The position numbers were made by a program, and so were the translations under genes. 64,000 nt of DNA from Bacteroidota bacterium (GTDB lineage: Bacteria; Bacteroidota; Bacteroidia; Cytophagales; Cyclobacteriaceae), in contig JACOSO010000040.1 in the NCBI GenBank assembly GCA_016178785.1, forward strand, positions 1 to 64,000. The letters run 5' to 3'. Position 1 is the first letter of the stretch; each line of letters begins with the position of its first letter. This document shows positions 1 to 8,554 of the stretch, piece after piece. Below the pieces are notes generated by a model. The model saw only the letters and a list, made by a program, of their open reading frames with translations. It did not search any database and had not been told where the DNA came from.

Positions 1-12
1 CGAATGAACCTT

Positions 13-47
13 AAAGCCTCGGCATTTGTCGGGGCTTTTGTATTTTT
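13..47 (+). terminator. Intrinsic terminator of an upstream gene
   Basis: AAAGCC and GGCTTT form the stem around a short GC-containing loop, followed by a T-rich stretch. It lies just before ispD and would end a plus-strand transcript entering from outside the window. Confidence 0.6.
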
Positions 48-74
48 GAAGGTATCACTACTCTTTTCAATCCA

Positions 75-779
75 TTGAAAGAATATGCACTTATCGTGGC
101 CGGAGGCAAAGGAACGCGCATCAACAGCAAGTTGCCGAAGCAGTTTATTGAGCTGAATGGCAAACCGATTTTGCTTCACACGATAGAAGCATTCTTTAAA
201 TACTCTGAAAAAATATCTGTAGTGCTCGTCTTGCCAGAGAATGATTTTGGAATCTGGAAATCGATCTGTGAGAAATTCAGTTTTACAAAACCGATCTTAT
301 TGCAAAAAGGTGGTGAGACAAGATTTCAATCTGTGAAAAACGGGCTTAACAAAATTGAAGGCGAGGGATTAGTGGCTATTCATGATGGCGTGCGACCATT
401 GGTAAGTTCTGATTTAATCGGGGCTTCATTTCGACTTGCGGCAGTGCATGGATCTGCAGTGGCGGCCGTGAGATTGAAAGAATCGATTCGAGTAACAGAT
501 CAGGCCAGCCTGCCAGAGGGCAGTTCGGCCAGCAGGCAGGATAACACGAAAGCTGTTGACCGGTCTCAATACCGGCTTATTCAAACACCGCAAACATTCA
601 ATCTGCAGCTCATTAAAAAAGCGTATCAAATAAAAGAAGACCCAAGCCTAACAGACGATGCAAGTGTTGCCGAGAAATCAGGGCACAAGATTTCTTTGTT
701 TGAAGGCAGCTATCAAAACATCAAGATCACTACGCCCGAGGATCTGATGGTGGCGGAGACTCTTTTGAAATTAAAATAG
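75..779 (+). CDS. ispD: 2-C-methyl-D-erythritol 4-phosphate cytidylyltransferase
   Basis: Third enzyme of the non-mevalonate isoprenoid pathway; it transfers CMP from CTP to methylerythritol phosphate in the cytoplasm. The N-terminal nucleotide loop AGGKGTR (residues 9-15), LPKQF (20-24), AIHDGVRPLV (101-110), a VDRS/RLIQTPQTF block (161-175) and TDDAS near the C-terminus are all IspD hallmarks. The length (234) is near the family norm of about 230. The only usable start is TTG at 75, because a stop lies upstream in frame (12-14). Residues about 143-157 (nt 501-545) are an unusual Ser/Gln/Ala-rich insertion where the family normally has a short turn. The DNA there is GC-rich and palindromic, so it looks like a repeat element captured in frame. 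Identification is firm; the effect of the insertion is unknown. Confidence 0.95.
   Translation: MKEYALIVAGGKGTRINSKLPKQFIELNGKPILLHTIEAFFKYSEKISVVLVLPENDFGIWKSICEKFSFTKPILLQKGGETRFQSVKNGLNKIEGEGLVAIHDGVRPLVSSDLIGASFRLAAVHGSAVAAVRLKESIRVTDQASLPEGSSASRQDNTKAVDRSQYRLIQTPQTFNLQLIKKAYQIKEDPSLTDDASVAEKSGHKISLFEGSYQNIKITTPEDLMVAETLLKLK
501..545. repeat. GC-rich palindromic insertion inside ispD
   Basis: The segment has GGCCAGCCTGCC on one side and GGCCAGCAGGCAGG on the other, with a GGCAG core. It is locally much richer in GC than its surroundings and interrupts a normally compact loop of IspD without breaking the frame. Related GCCTGCC/GGCAGG cores occur at about 15391-15420 and more weakly near 49036-49046. 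Confidence 0.5.
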
Positions 780-976
780 AATTGAGTCGTTATACCCTAG
801 CCTGAAACGTAAGGAAAGTCCGCTTATATGAGTCTGAAAATCTGTCAATTAGTTGATATTCAATCATTTTTCAGTTACTACTACTCCAAATGGAGTATAA
901 ATTAACGAGTAATCAATTAGGTAATTCGGTCTCTAGCGAGTAGATATTTAAGTGGAATTTTGACCAAGATTAATTT

Positions 977-1192
977 ATGAAAAACATAGTGGTAAAATTC
1001 AAAGATTTAATTGTCTCCTGGGGCACTTCACTCTTCGCTGCAATAAGCTTAACGTTGTTTATTTTTGGGGCAATCTTCTTCAGTATTTTCAGTATCACTC
1101 TTGCCTCCATCTTTGAAGCTAAAACGAGAGTTAGCGCCTTCATTTGGAAGATAAAGGGTCATGGTTTGAGCGGGAGGGAAGTTTATAGGTAA
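977..1192 (+). CDS. Small hypothetical membrane protein
   Basis: A 71-residue frame beginning MKNIVVKFKDL. Residues about 16-45 form one long hydrophobic stretch, suggesting one membrane helix (or two short ones), followed by a basic tail. No family was recognised. It is isolated between ispD and the convergent DUF2795 gene. About 80 nt upstream is a small palindrome, TACTCC-AAAT-GGAGTA (882-897), which could be a regulatory hairpin. Absence of a known domain and short length keep confidence low; it may be a remnant. Confidence 0.35.
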   Translation: MKNIVVKFKDLIVSWGTSLFAAISLTLFIFGAIFFSIFSITLASIFEAKTRVSAFIWKIKGHGLSGREVYR

Positions 1193-1276
1193 TTGATTCG
1201 ATTATAAAATCGAGCTGTCACATTTAATAAATCTCAAAAAAACCCACATTCGCTTCGTTGCGATAGAGTAAATAAA

Positions 1277-1298
1277 AAAGGGCGATTGCGCGCCCTTT
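1277..1298 (-). terminator. Intrinsic terminator of the DUF2795 gene
   Basis: On the minus strand a perfect 7-bp stem, AAAGGGC/GCCCTTT, with an 8-nt loop is followed directly by a T-rich run. It lies 23 nt downstream of the DUF2795 stop codon. Confidence 0.75.
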
Positions 1299-1321
1299 AG
1301 TCGTGATCAGTTATCCTGATT

Positions 1322-1543
1322 TTAATATTCGTCTTCGTTGAAGAAGAAATCTTCTTTGGTCGGGTAGTCAGGCCAAATCTCCTCAATGCTTTCGTACGGC
1401 TGGCCGTCATCTTCCAGCTCTTGCAAGTTCTCAACCACTTCGAGCGGTGCTCCTGAACGGATCGAAAAGTCGATCAATTCATCTTTGGTTGCCGGCCAAG
1501 GCGCGTCTTCCAGGTAAGAAGCTAATTCAAGTGTCCAGTACAT
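1322..1543 (-). CDS. DUF2795 domain-containing protein
   Basis: A 73-residue acidic protein starting MYWTLELASYLED. The pattern of alternating aromatic and acidic residues, the PATKDELIDFSIRSGAP block and the WPDYPTKEDFFF tail match the short DUF2795 proteins common in Bacteroidota. The function of the family is not established. An upstream extension to 1651 is open, but the ATG at 1543 is preferred because a textbook Bacteroidota promoter (1564-1593) lies inside that extension. The gene is monocistronic, with its own terminator. Confidence 0.85.
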   Translation of the reverse strand: MYWTLELASYLEDAPWPATKDELIDFSIRSGAPLEVVENLQELEDDGQPYESIEEIWPDYPTKEDFFFNEDEY

Positions 1544-1563
1544 ATTGCCCTTTAAATTTTCCG

Positions 1564-1593
1564 CAAAAATAGAATTAATTAGACCATAAGCAA
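1564..1593 (-). promoter_or_regulatory. Bacteroidota-type promoter for the DUF2795 gene
   Basis: On the minus strand TTG (1593-1591), exactly 19 nt, then TATTTTTG (1571-1564). This matches the Bacteroidota consensus TTG-N19-TAnnTTTG, and the start codon follows 20 nt downstream. It decides the start codon of the DUF2795 gene. Confidence 0.7.
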
Positions 1594-1864
1594 TAGTTGC
1601 GGGTCGATAGGCGGAATTAAAAAAAAGTAACCGTCTGAACTCGGATTGCATTTCATTCGGTTATCGGCAAAAAAACCTGTTAGTACTTCGATTTGGCACT
1701 GATTTACATGATTCCTACGATTTTTAGGATTATCTATTACTTCCTTTCGTTCCTGCCTTCCGTGTGAAAAAAGTTGTCAATCATAGGAATCACCAGAATC
1801 ATTCTTTCGAAACGACCACAAAATCGGTTGCGAGAAGAAAAATTATCCAATTAATAATCCGGGT

Positions 1865-1872
1865 TATATTTG
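1865..1872 (+). promoter_or_regulatory. Candidate -7 box for ettA
   Basis: TATATTTG matches TAnnTTTG and lies 24 nt before the ATG at 1897. Only TTA, not TTG, is found at the expected -33 position. Confidence 0.5.
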
Positions 1873-1896
1873 CCGCCTCAAACTGAATTTAATTCC

Positions 1897-3579
1897 ATGG
1901 CTGACGAAAAAATAATTTTCTCAATGTCGGGCGTAAGCAAGATTTATCCGCCCAGCAAACAGGTCCTCAAAGATATTTACCTCTCTTTTTTCTATGGTGC
2001 GAAAATTGGCGTACTCGGTCTCAATGGATCCGGGAAGTCATCGCTGCTGAGAATCATTGCTGGCATCGACAAAGAATTTCAAGGCGAAGTAGTTTCTGAT
2101 TTAGGATATTCTGTCGGGCTGCTTGAGCAGGAGCCGCAACTTGACAAAACAAAAACGGTGAAAGAAATTGTGGAGGAAGGCGTGAAAGACACCGTGGCCC
2201 TTCTGAAGGAGTTTGAAGCCATCAATGAAAAATTTGGTGACCCCGATGTGCTTGAGAATCCAGATAAAATGGAGAAGCTCATTGCTCGCCAGGGTGAAGT
2301 GCAAGAAAAGCTTGACGCGATTGGAGCCTGGGAACTTGACCACAAACTGGAGCGAGCCATGGATGCACTCCGCTGTCCTCCTGCAGATTCGAAAGTGGAA
2401 TTTTTATCCGGTGGTGAGAAGAGACGTGTTGCTTTGTGTCGACTATTGCTTCAAGAGCCTGATGTACTCCTGCTCGATGAACCTACCAACCACCTTGATG
2501 CCGAATCGGTATTGTGGCTCGAAGAACATTTGCGTCAGTATAAAGGCACGATCATCGCAGTAACCCACGACCGCTACTTCCTCGACAATGTTGCGGGTTG
2601 GATTTTGGAATTGGATCGTGGTGAGGGAATTCCGTGGAAAGGAAATTACTCGAGCTGGCTCGACCAGAAGCAAAAACGGTTGATGCAGGAAGAAAAGACC
2701 GAGAGCAAACGTCAGAAAGCATTGGAGCGTGAGTTGGAATGGGTGCGGATGAATCCGAAAGGAAGACAGGCGAAAGGAAAAGCACGCTTGAATGCATATG
2801 AAAAATTGATTGGCGCTGAAGGCCGCGAGAAGGAAGAGAAATTGGAATTATATATTCCACCAGGACCACGTTTGGGAAATAAAGTAATTGAAGCTACAGG
2901 CGTTGCTAAAGGCTATGGTGACAAACTCCTTTATGAAAATCTGTCTTTCATATTACCTCCTGCGGGCATCATTGGAATTATCGGGCCGAACGGAGCAGGT
3001 AAGACCACGCTCTTCAAAATGATTACAGGAAAAGAGAAACCCGATGCCGGAACTTTTTCTGTTGGTGAAACCGTCAAGATCGCCTACGTGGATCAAGAAC
3101 ATGATGATTTAAAACCTGATGATTCTGTTTTTCAAGCCATCACTGGAGGAAATGACCTGATCATGATTGGTGGAAAGGAAATCAACTCGCGCGCATATGT
3201 GAGCAAGTTCAACTTCAGTGGAACGGATCAGCAAAAGAAAGTAAAAGAACTTTCGGGTGGTATGCGTAACCGAGCTCACCTGGCGATTGCTTTAAAGCAA
3301 GGTGGAAATTTGCTGTTGTTAGATGAACCTACCAACGATCTTGACGTGAACACCCTTCGTTCACTGGAAGAGGCGCTAGACAACTTTGGTGGTTGTGCAG
3401 TAATCATCTCTCACGACCGTTGGTTTTTAGATCGCGTTTGCACACACATACTTGCATTTGAAGGAGACTCTCAGGCATTTTGGTTTGAAGGAGGCTTTAG
3501 CGAATACGAGGAGAATAAAAAGAAACGTCTTGGTGATGACCAACCTCACAGAATTAAGTATAAGAAATTGGTGAAGTAA
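1897..3579 (+). CDS. ettA: Energy-dependent translational throttle protein EttA (ABC-F)
   Basis: A 560-residue soluble protein with two ABC ATPase domains and no membrane segment. The first domain has a Walker A (GLNGSGKSS, about 41-49), signature LSGGEKRR (about 170) and Walker B LLLDEPTNHLD (about 192). The second has GPNGAGKTT (about 362), LSGGMRNR (about 454) and LLLDEPTNDLD. The linker between them is charged and helical (the P-site tRNA interaction motif). EttA binds the ribosomal E site and gates the first elongation steps according to ATP/ADP level. The N-terminus after ATG 1897 (ADEKIIFSMSGVSKIYPP) aligns with the usual EttA start; an open extension to TTG 1870 runs into the promoter and is rejected. 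Confidence 0.95.
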   Translation: MADEKIIFSMSGVSKIYPPSKQVLKDIYLSFFYGAKIGVLGLNGSGKSSLLRIIAGIDKEFQGEVVSDLGYSVGLLEQEPQLDKTKTVKEIVEEGVKDTVALLKEFEAINEKFGDPDVLENPDKMEKLIARQGEVQEKLDAIGAWELDHKLERAMDALRCPPADSKVEFLSGGEKRRVALCRLLLQEPDVLLLDEPTNHLDAESVLWLEEHLRQYKGTIIAVTHDRYFLDNVAGWILELDRGEGIPWKGNYSSWLDQKQKRLMQEEKTESKRQKALERELEWVRMNPKGRQAKGKARLNAYEKLIGAEGREKEEKLELYIPPGPRLGNKVIEATGVAKGYGDKLLYENLSFILPPAGIIGIIGPNGAGKTTLFKMITGKEKPDAGTFSVGETVKIAYVDQEHDDLKPDDSVFQAITGGNDLIMIGGKEINSRAYVSKFNFSGTDQQKKVKELSGGMRNRAHLAIALKQGGNLLLLDEPTNDLDVNTLRSLEEALDNFGGCAVIISHDRWFLDRVCTHILAFEGDSQAFWFEGGFSEYEENKKKRLGDDQPHRIKYKKLVK

Positions 3580-3591
3580 TTCAAATCTCGA

Positions 3592-5175
3592 ATGAAACTT
3601 CTGATTTTTTTCCTTTTTATTTCAGTTACATCCTTCTCACAAACTGTTGAGATAGTTGAGCCTTACATAAGAGGAAGTCTTGTCAATGGAGTACCTAAGG
3701 GAAGATGGGAGATCTGCGACTCTGTTGGCGCACCTGGATTAATTGTAGATTACTCCACGGGTAAAATTCACTTTAGGGGTGTAGACACAAGCAAATTTCT
3801 AGTAAAAGAGGAAGACGGCACGTGGCAATGGGAAAGCCTTCAGACTCCGGCCAGGTTTTTTGGGAGTATTGCAAAATTACAGAGTCACTACTTGAAATTT
3901 CTTGCCGATGTACGATTTAACAAAATAGTATGGCTTGTTTTTGAAATAGACATTGATGGAAAAGCAAAAAAACCGATCATTGCCGGTGAAGCTCCTAATT
4001 GGGTTCAAAATAGAATTATTGAAGCATTTACCTTGGCCCCAAATGATTGGATTGCTGGTATCTCGAATAATAAAACGGTAAAGACTCGCGTTTCAATCCC
4101 CATCGTGAACTGTCGTGAGGATTGTAATGATGTAATCGAGCAATTAAAAAATCCGTTAGTCGAACATGGAAAAGCGCTTTTCACAATTTCGCTTAACTCT
4201 TCACCTACAATTAGATTTAAATCGCCTGGGAGTAATCTGAATTCGATCGTCACCAGAAATGCATTATTTTATTTTGGCGAAAATGAAATTCTATGGTCAA
4301 ACGATGATTCGAGAATTTTGGTCAAATCCAAAGGAATTGACGGAACAACTACTCAAATCATTAAGTCTGATTCATTTACTGTCGAAAAAACTATCTTTTC
4401 AACATACCACTACTTGATAAAATGCAACTCCGAAGACTGTTCTGAAGTTATAATTAATTATGGTCCAGGACTGCCACGGGATTTGATCGCCAATTTTTCT
4501 ATTGAAAATGGAGCTTTTGACATCATATCTTATAGTCATGACATACTTCCTATTCCGTCACCATCATTTTCTTCAATTGCATTTATTAGAAGAGACGGCC
4601 AAACTCAGCTCCTACATACATATAATAAACAAGCAGGGATTACAAATTATTCCAAGTGCTTTGCTGGATCAGACATACGTCCACTGGCGTGGTCAAGTGA
4701 GTCAGAATTAATTTGCCTTATAGGTGACTTGCTTTCTAGTCAATTGGAAATATTCGACTTAAAAGGATGCAAAAGAAAATCACTGTCTATTTCAAATTTT
4801 TCGTTTGTTGGTCTTTCGCCTGACCTTAAGAAAATGTTAGTTCAGCAGAAAGATCGAATAGAAAGTATATCAAAATTGCTACTGTTTGATATTGACACTA
4901 ATGAATCGAAATTTCTTACAAAGTCATTTAAACTGATAACATCGGCTGGCTGGCTAAACTCTGATGAAGTGTATTACTCATACGGTAAGAAAACCTATGC
5001 GGTTTCGATTAACGATCAACATGAGAGAGTGCTTAACAATTTGTCATCCCCGATCGTATCCAGCAAAGGTGATCGATTAGTCTATTATAATAGATCCAAT
5101 AACGGAATTTATGTAGCGAAAATAGACGGAAGTAATCCAGTTTTGATATTACAATTGAAAAAAGAAAAGCAATAG
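3592..5175 (+). CDS. Secreted protein with TonB-C-like domain and beta-propeller repeats
   Basis: A 527-residue protein with a signal peptide (residues 1-17, MKLLIFFLFISVTSFSQ). Residues about 100-160 (IDIDGKAKKPII and following) resemble the C-terminal fold of TonB-type energy transducers. Residues about 230-520 contain repeated strand/turn units such as WSNDDSRILV, PSFSSIAFIRRDG, LSPDLKKML and GIYVAKIDGSN, which read like TolB/PD40 propeller blades. It begins 12 nt after ettA, so it may be co-transcribed with it. The domain assignments are inference from sequence pattern; no function is known. Likely periplasmic or surface-associated. Confidence 0.75.
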   Translation: MKLLIFFLFISVTSFSQTVEIVEPYIRGSLVNGVPKGRWEICDSVGAPGLIVDYSTGKIHFRGVDTSKFLVKEEDGTWQWESLQTPARFFGSIAKLQSHYLKFLADVRFNKIVWLVFEIDIDGKAKKPIIAGEAPNWVQNRIIEAFTLAPNDWIAGISNNKTVKTRVSIPIVNCREDCNDVIEQLKNPLVEHGKALFTISLNSSPTIRFKSPGSNLNSIVTRNALFYFGENEILWSNDDSRILVKSKGIDGTTTQIIKSDSFTVEKTIFSTYHYLIKCNSEDCSEVIINYGPGLPRDLIANFSIENGAFDIISYSHDILPIPSPSFSSIAFIRRDGQTQLLHTYNKQAGITNYSKCFAGSDIRPLAWSSESELICLIGDLLSSQLEIFDLKGCKRKSLSISNFSFVGLSPDLKKMLVQQKDRIESISKLLLFDIDTNESKFLTKSFKLITSAGWLNSDEVYYSYGKKTYAVSINDQHERVLNNLSSPIVSSKGDRLVYYNRSNNGIYVAKIDGSNPVLILQLKKEKQ

Positions 5176-5194
5176 GCTTCTTAAACTACGGAAG

Positions 5195-6286
5195 TCATAT
5201 CGTCTGCAAATAATTCAGAATTCCATCAGCCACTTCAGCGCTGCCAAAGAAAATACCCGCTCCGAGCGTGACATTTTTAAATGATAACTTGCCAAGTGCG
5301 AATGGAAAAGCTGCAACAGATGCGTAACTGAAAAAAGGTGCAGAGAGAAGCGCAAAAGCCATAACAACATAGGGGTTGCTAGTAAAGATCGTTGGGATTA
5401 ACATGGCAAACGATCCGATCAAACCATAGGTCAAACTTTTTTCGGTTCCTACTTTGTCTACCACTTTTGAAAGAGGCCAGGCGGCAAGTGCTGCAATGGC
5501 CAGTGCAATGGATACAACTACGGAACCGGAAATTGAATTATCTGTGCCGAGCAAATCGTTTATTTTTTGCGGGACATAATTTTTTAACAGGGTCGTTGCT
5601 ACTCCAAGTATCAACCCGGCAACGAGTACAATCATAAAATTACTTTCTGTTGCCTTCGATTCGTCAGCACTGCGAACAAATGAGAGATCTCGCGTATTCT
5701 TTCTGAAAAAATACCCGGTAACGATTAATAGCACTCCGCCCAAAGCAAAAGTTTTCACCGGCCCAAGGAAATCAACAAAATTGACAATCAGAGGCTCAAC
5801 TGCATAAAGTAATTCTGTAGTCAAGACCATCATTGCCATGGCAGAGGGAAGAGCTTTTGCAGGTGCGAATAACTCGAGCATTGAATTCGCTGGGCTATGG
5901 AAAATATTCATTGAGATCAGCCAAATCACAATCATAAAAGGAAGTGCAGCTGTAAGATCGATTGTATTCTTTGCGCCCACCGTAAAAGCAACGCACATGA
6001 AAACCATAGCGGTTACGCTAATTCCCACGGTAAAAACAACAAATCGATTTCCACCGGCTTTCAAAACCCTGTCAGCAATCATTCCGGCTCCCGGTGGGAT
6101 GAACACCAGAATTAACGCTTGCGCTATGACTAAAAAAAGAGACAGCTTTTGAAAATGGAAAATCTCGAGCACTTTAGGCTGGTAATTGTGATAGGCAATC
6201 CAACTGATAACAATGGCGGCATTAAGCGCCATGAGGCTGTATATCTGTTTCCAGTTGGTTTGATTAGTTGCTGTTGTTGAGGTCAT
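5195..6286 (-). CDS. Major facilitator superfamily transporter
   Basis: A 363-residue integral membrane protein with about 11-12 hydrophobic helices. The loop after the second helix reads GMIADRVLKAGGNRF, a degenerate MFS motif A (GxxaDrxGrr). The substrate cannot be told. The start is taken at ATG 6286 (MTSTTATNQTNWKQ), because the open extension to 6346 is basic and soluble and unlike a transporter N-terminus. It is convergent with the secreted propeller gene (19-nt gap) and divergent from the DUF486 gene. Confidence 0.8.
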   Translation of the reverse strand: MTSTTATNQTNWKQIYSLMALNAAIVISWIAYHNYQPKVLEIFHFQKLSLFLVIAQALILVFIPPGAGMIADRVLKAGGNRFVVFTVGISVTAMVFMCVAFTVGAKNTIDLTAALPFMIVIWLISMNIFHSPANSMLELFAPAKALPSAMAMMVLTTELLYAVEPLIVNFVDFLGPVKTFALGGVLLIVTGYFFRKNTRDLSFVRSADESKATESNFMIVLVAGLILGVATTLLKNYVPQKINDLLGTDNSISGSVVVSIALAIAALAAWPLSKVVDKVGTEKSLTYGLIGSFAMLIPTIFTSNPYVVMAFALLSAPFFSYASVAAFPFALGKLSFKNVTLGAGIFFGSAEVADGILNYLQTI

Positions 6287-6408
6287 AGAAGTTTGGTCAA
6301 GGGTATATAAACTTATGAATCTCTTGGCAGATTTTCGCAATCCCATTCAAAAGACTTATTAATTACGCAATTTTTTGCTTCCTTGGATTTTTGTAATCAG
6401 AATTTTTT

Positions 6409-6777
6409 ATGAAGCCCTTTCTTACAATAATTCTTCTCATCCTTTCCAACACTTTTATGACATTCGCCTGGTACGGCCACTTGAAATTCAAAGACATGAA
6501 ATGGAGTGAAAACCTCTCTCTTGTCTGGGTAATCTTGATCAGTTGGGGGATTGCGCTGTTTGAGTACATTTTACAGGTACCTGCCAACAGGATAGGTTTC
6601 AAAAGTTATGGTGGTCCTTTTTCGTTGGTCGAACTAAAAGTAATTCAGGAAGTGATCACGTTATCGGTGTTTGTGGTTTTCTCCGTGATCTTTTTTAAGA
6701 ACGAAACCTTGCGACCAAATCATTTTATCGGGTTCGTTTTTCTAATATTGGCAGTGTATTTCATTTTTAAAAAGTAA
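6409..6777 (+). CDS. DMT-type small membrane protein (DUF486)
   Basis: 122 residues with four hydrophobic helices. The motifs TFAWYGHLKF, WGIALFEYILQVPANRIG and the FSLVELKVIQEVITL segment are typical of DUF486, a family related to small multidrug resistance/DMT proteins. The family's role is not established. It starts at ATG 6409 with no obvious ribosome binding site. Confidence 0.85.
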   Translation: MKPFLTIILLILSNTFMTFAWYGHLKFKDMKWSENLSLVWVILISWGIALFEYILQVPANRIGFKSYGGPFSLVELKVIQEVITLSVFVVFSVIFFKNETLRPNHFIGFVFLILAVYFIFKK

Positions 6778-6779
6778 GC

Positions 6780-6861
6780 ATTCAAAATTCAAGGTTCAAA
6801 ATTCAAAATTGATTTTAAATTTTAATGAATAATCTTGAATTTCAAATTTTGAATATTGAAT
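6780..6861. repeat. AT-rich inverted-repeat spacer
   Basis: Repeats of ATTCAAAATTCAA on the left and TTCAAATTTTGAAT/ATTGAAT on the right form an imperfect palindrome filling the gap between the DUF486 gene and the aminotransferase. Similar spacers occur at 47482-47520, 57242-57326 and 59984-60067. Confidence 0.55.
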
Positions 6862-6862
6862 T

Positions 6863-8164
6863 ATGCGACAGAAGTTATTGAGCGATGGCGCTAAAGAATT
6901 GAGTTACGAAATCCGTGAGATCGTAAAGAAGGCAGAGCAACTTAAAAAGCTGGGTAAGGTAATCTCCTGGGAGAACATTGGCGATCCTATTACAAAACAC
7001 CATCAATTGCCGGAGTGGATCAAAAAAATTGTTTCTGACCTTGCGTTACAGAATGATACTTACAGCTACTGTCCATCAAAAGGTGTTTTAGAAACGCGTG
7101 AATTTCTCGCTGCTCAAACCAATGCGCTCGGAGGCCCGCAAATTACTCCTGACGACATTTGTTTTTTCAATGGTCTTGGCGATGCCATAGCAAAAGTCTA
7201 TCAGTTTCTCGATCAGACCTCACGTATCATTGGCCCATCACCGGCTTACTCAACTCATTCAAGTGCGGAAGCTGCACACGCCAACCATCACCCGCTTACG
7301 TACAAGCTCGATCCTGACAACCGTTGGTATCCGGACGTGGAAGACCTATATAATAAAGTCAAGTATAATCCGAACGTGGTTGGTATTTTAATCATCAATC
7401 CGGATAATCCGACAGGAATGGTTTATCCCTTGAGGACTTTGCAACGCATTGTTGAAATCGCAAGAGAGTTTGATCTGTTCTTAATTGCCGATGAGATTTA
7501 TATTAATATCACCTACAATGGAACAAAAGCATATTCGCTGGCTGAAGTGATCGGTGATGTTCCGGGGATTTCAATGAAAGGAATTTCGAAAGAAATGCCC
7601 TGGCCCGGAGCACGGTGTGGATGGGTGGAATATTACAATCGCGAACGTGATCAAGATTTTAACAAACTCTGCCAAGCCATCGACAATGCAAAGATGATTG
7701 AAGTATGCTCTACCAAGCTGCCTCAGCTTGCGCTCACGAAAATTTTCGGAGACCCTCGTTTCAAATCTTATCGTGAGGAAACAAACCAAAACATTGGTAA
7801 GCGAAGCAAGATCATTTCATCCATTCTCGGAAAAGTGAAAGAAGTGACTTTCAATGAAACGCACGGTGCGTTTTATAACACCATCATTTTCCGTGATAAT
7901 GTTTTGAAACCTCATCAATCGATGAAGATTGAAAAACCAGAAATAAAAAAATTAGTTGAATCGTGGGTCAATCAAGCTATTCCACTCGACAAACGATTTG
8001 TTTATTATCTGTTGGGAGCGAAAGGAATTTGCGTAGTTCCGATTTCATCATTCTGCTCAGAGCTCCAAGGTTTTCGAGTAACATTACTTGAAGAAGATGA
8101 AAATGCATTGATACAGATTTTTACAGCAATCAGTGATGGGATCCGGGAATTTGTGAATAGTTAA
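6863..8164 (+). CDS. Pyridoxal phosphate-dependent aminotransferase (class I)
   Basis: A 433-residue fold-type I aminotransferase. Visible motifs: YSYCPSKGVLETREFLA (substrate/cofactor region), NPDNPTGMVYP, DLFLIADEIYIN (Asp binding the pyridine nitrogen, Tyr following), and the Schiff-base lysine K243 in GISKEMPWPGARCGW, followed by the phosphate-binding Arg. The layout resembles alanine/aspartate-type aminotransferases, but the amino acid substrate cannot be assigned. It is followed at once (ATG 8165, no gap) by a small membrane protein. Confidence 0.9.
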   Translation: MRQKLLSDGAKELSYEIREIVKKAEQLKKLGKVISWENIGDPITKHHQLPEWIKKIVSDLALQNDTYSYCPSKGVLETREFLAAQTNALGGPQITPDDICFFNGLGDAIAKVYQFLDQTSRIIGPSPAYSTHSSAEAAHANHHPLTYKLDPDNRWYPDVEDLYNKVKYNPNVVGILIINPDNPTGMVYPLRTLQRIVEIAREFDLFLIADEIYINITYNGTKAYSLAEVIGDVPGISMKGISKEMPWPGARCGWVEYYNRERDQDFNKLCQAIDNAKMIEVCSTKLPQLALTKIFGDPRFKSYREETNQNIGKRSKIISSILGKVKEVTFNETHGAFYNTIIFRDNVLKPHQSMKIEKPEIKKLVESWVNQAIPLDKRFVYYLLGAKGICVVPISSFCSELQGFRVTLLEEDENALIQIFTAISDGIREFVNS

Positions 8165-8509
8165 ATGAAAATGAAAAAACGTCCGCTATCTGTTACCCTA
8201 ATCAGTTGCTTATTCATTGCGGCAGGTTCGGTCGGAATTATTTATCACGCGGAAGAATTGATGGAACTTGGGAACAAGACTGAAACTCTCTGGGTTCTTT
8301 TAGTTAGGATCCTTGCGATAATAGGTGGTGTTTTTACCCTTCTTGGTTCAAATAGGGCACGCTGGTTGTTAGTTGTCTGGATTAGCTATCATGTCGGTCT
8401 GAGTATGTTCCACTCGTTTTCTGAATCAGTAGCACACGCTGCTCTTCTGATCTTGGTTGCATACTCTTTATTCAATAGAGAAGCAATCGCTTACTTTCGA
8501 AAAAAATGA
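8165..8509 (+). CDS. Small four-helix membrane protein, unknown function
   Basis: 114 residues: a basic start (MKMKKRP) then four hydrophobic segments (about 10-27, 40-60, 64-80, 88-104). Its ATG follows directly on the aminotransferase stop codon, suggesting translational coupling; a second ATG two codons in is equally possible. No family was recognised. Confidence 0.65.
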   Translation: MKMKKRPLSVTLISCLFIAAGSVGIIYHAEELMELGNKTETLWVLLVRILAIIGGVFTLLGSNRARWLLVVWISYHVGLSMFHSFSESVAHAALLILVAYSLFNREAIAYFRKK

Positions 8510-8554
8510 AAGCCTCAGTATATTTTTAGAAACATTCATAACTCCAGCACCGAC

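Larger units (their letters stand above)
1544..1896. other. Divergent intergenic region
   Basis: About 350 nt between the DUF2795 gene and ettA. It holds both promoters and an AT-rich stretch near 1708-1790 with related words such as GATTCCTACGATTTTTAGGATTAT and its partial inverse (ATCATAGGAATCACC); a similar degenerate stretch occurs at 10835-10870. No further gene was seen. Confidence 0.5.

Noticed and set aside
882..897. TACTCC-AAAT-GGAGTA palindrome as an operator
   Set aside because: A short palindrome in AT-rich DNA with no identifiable regulator nearby; chance is likely.
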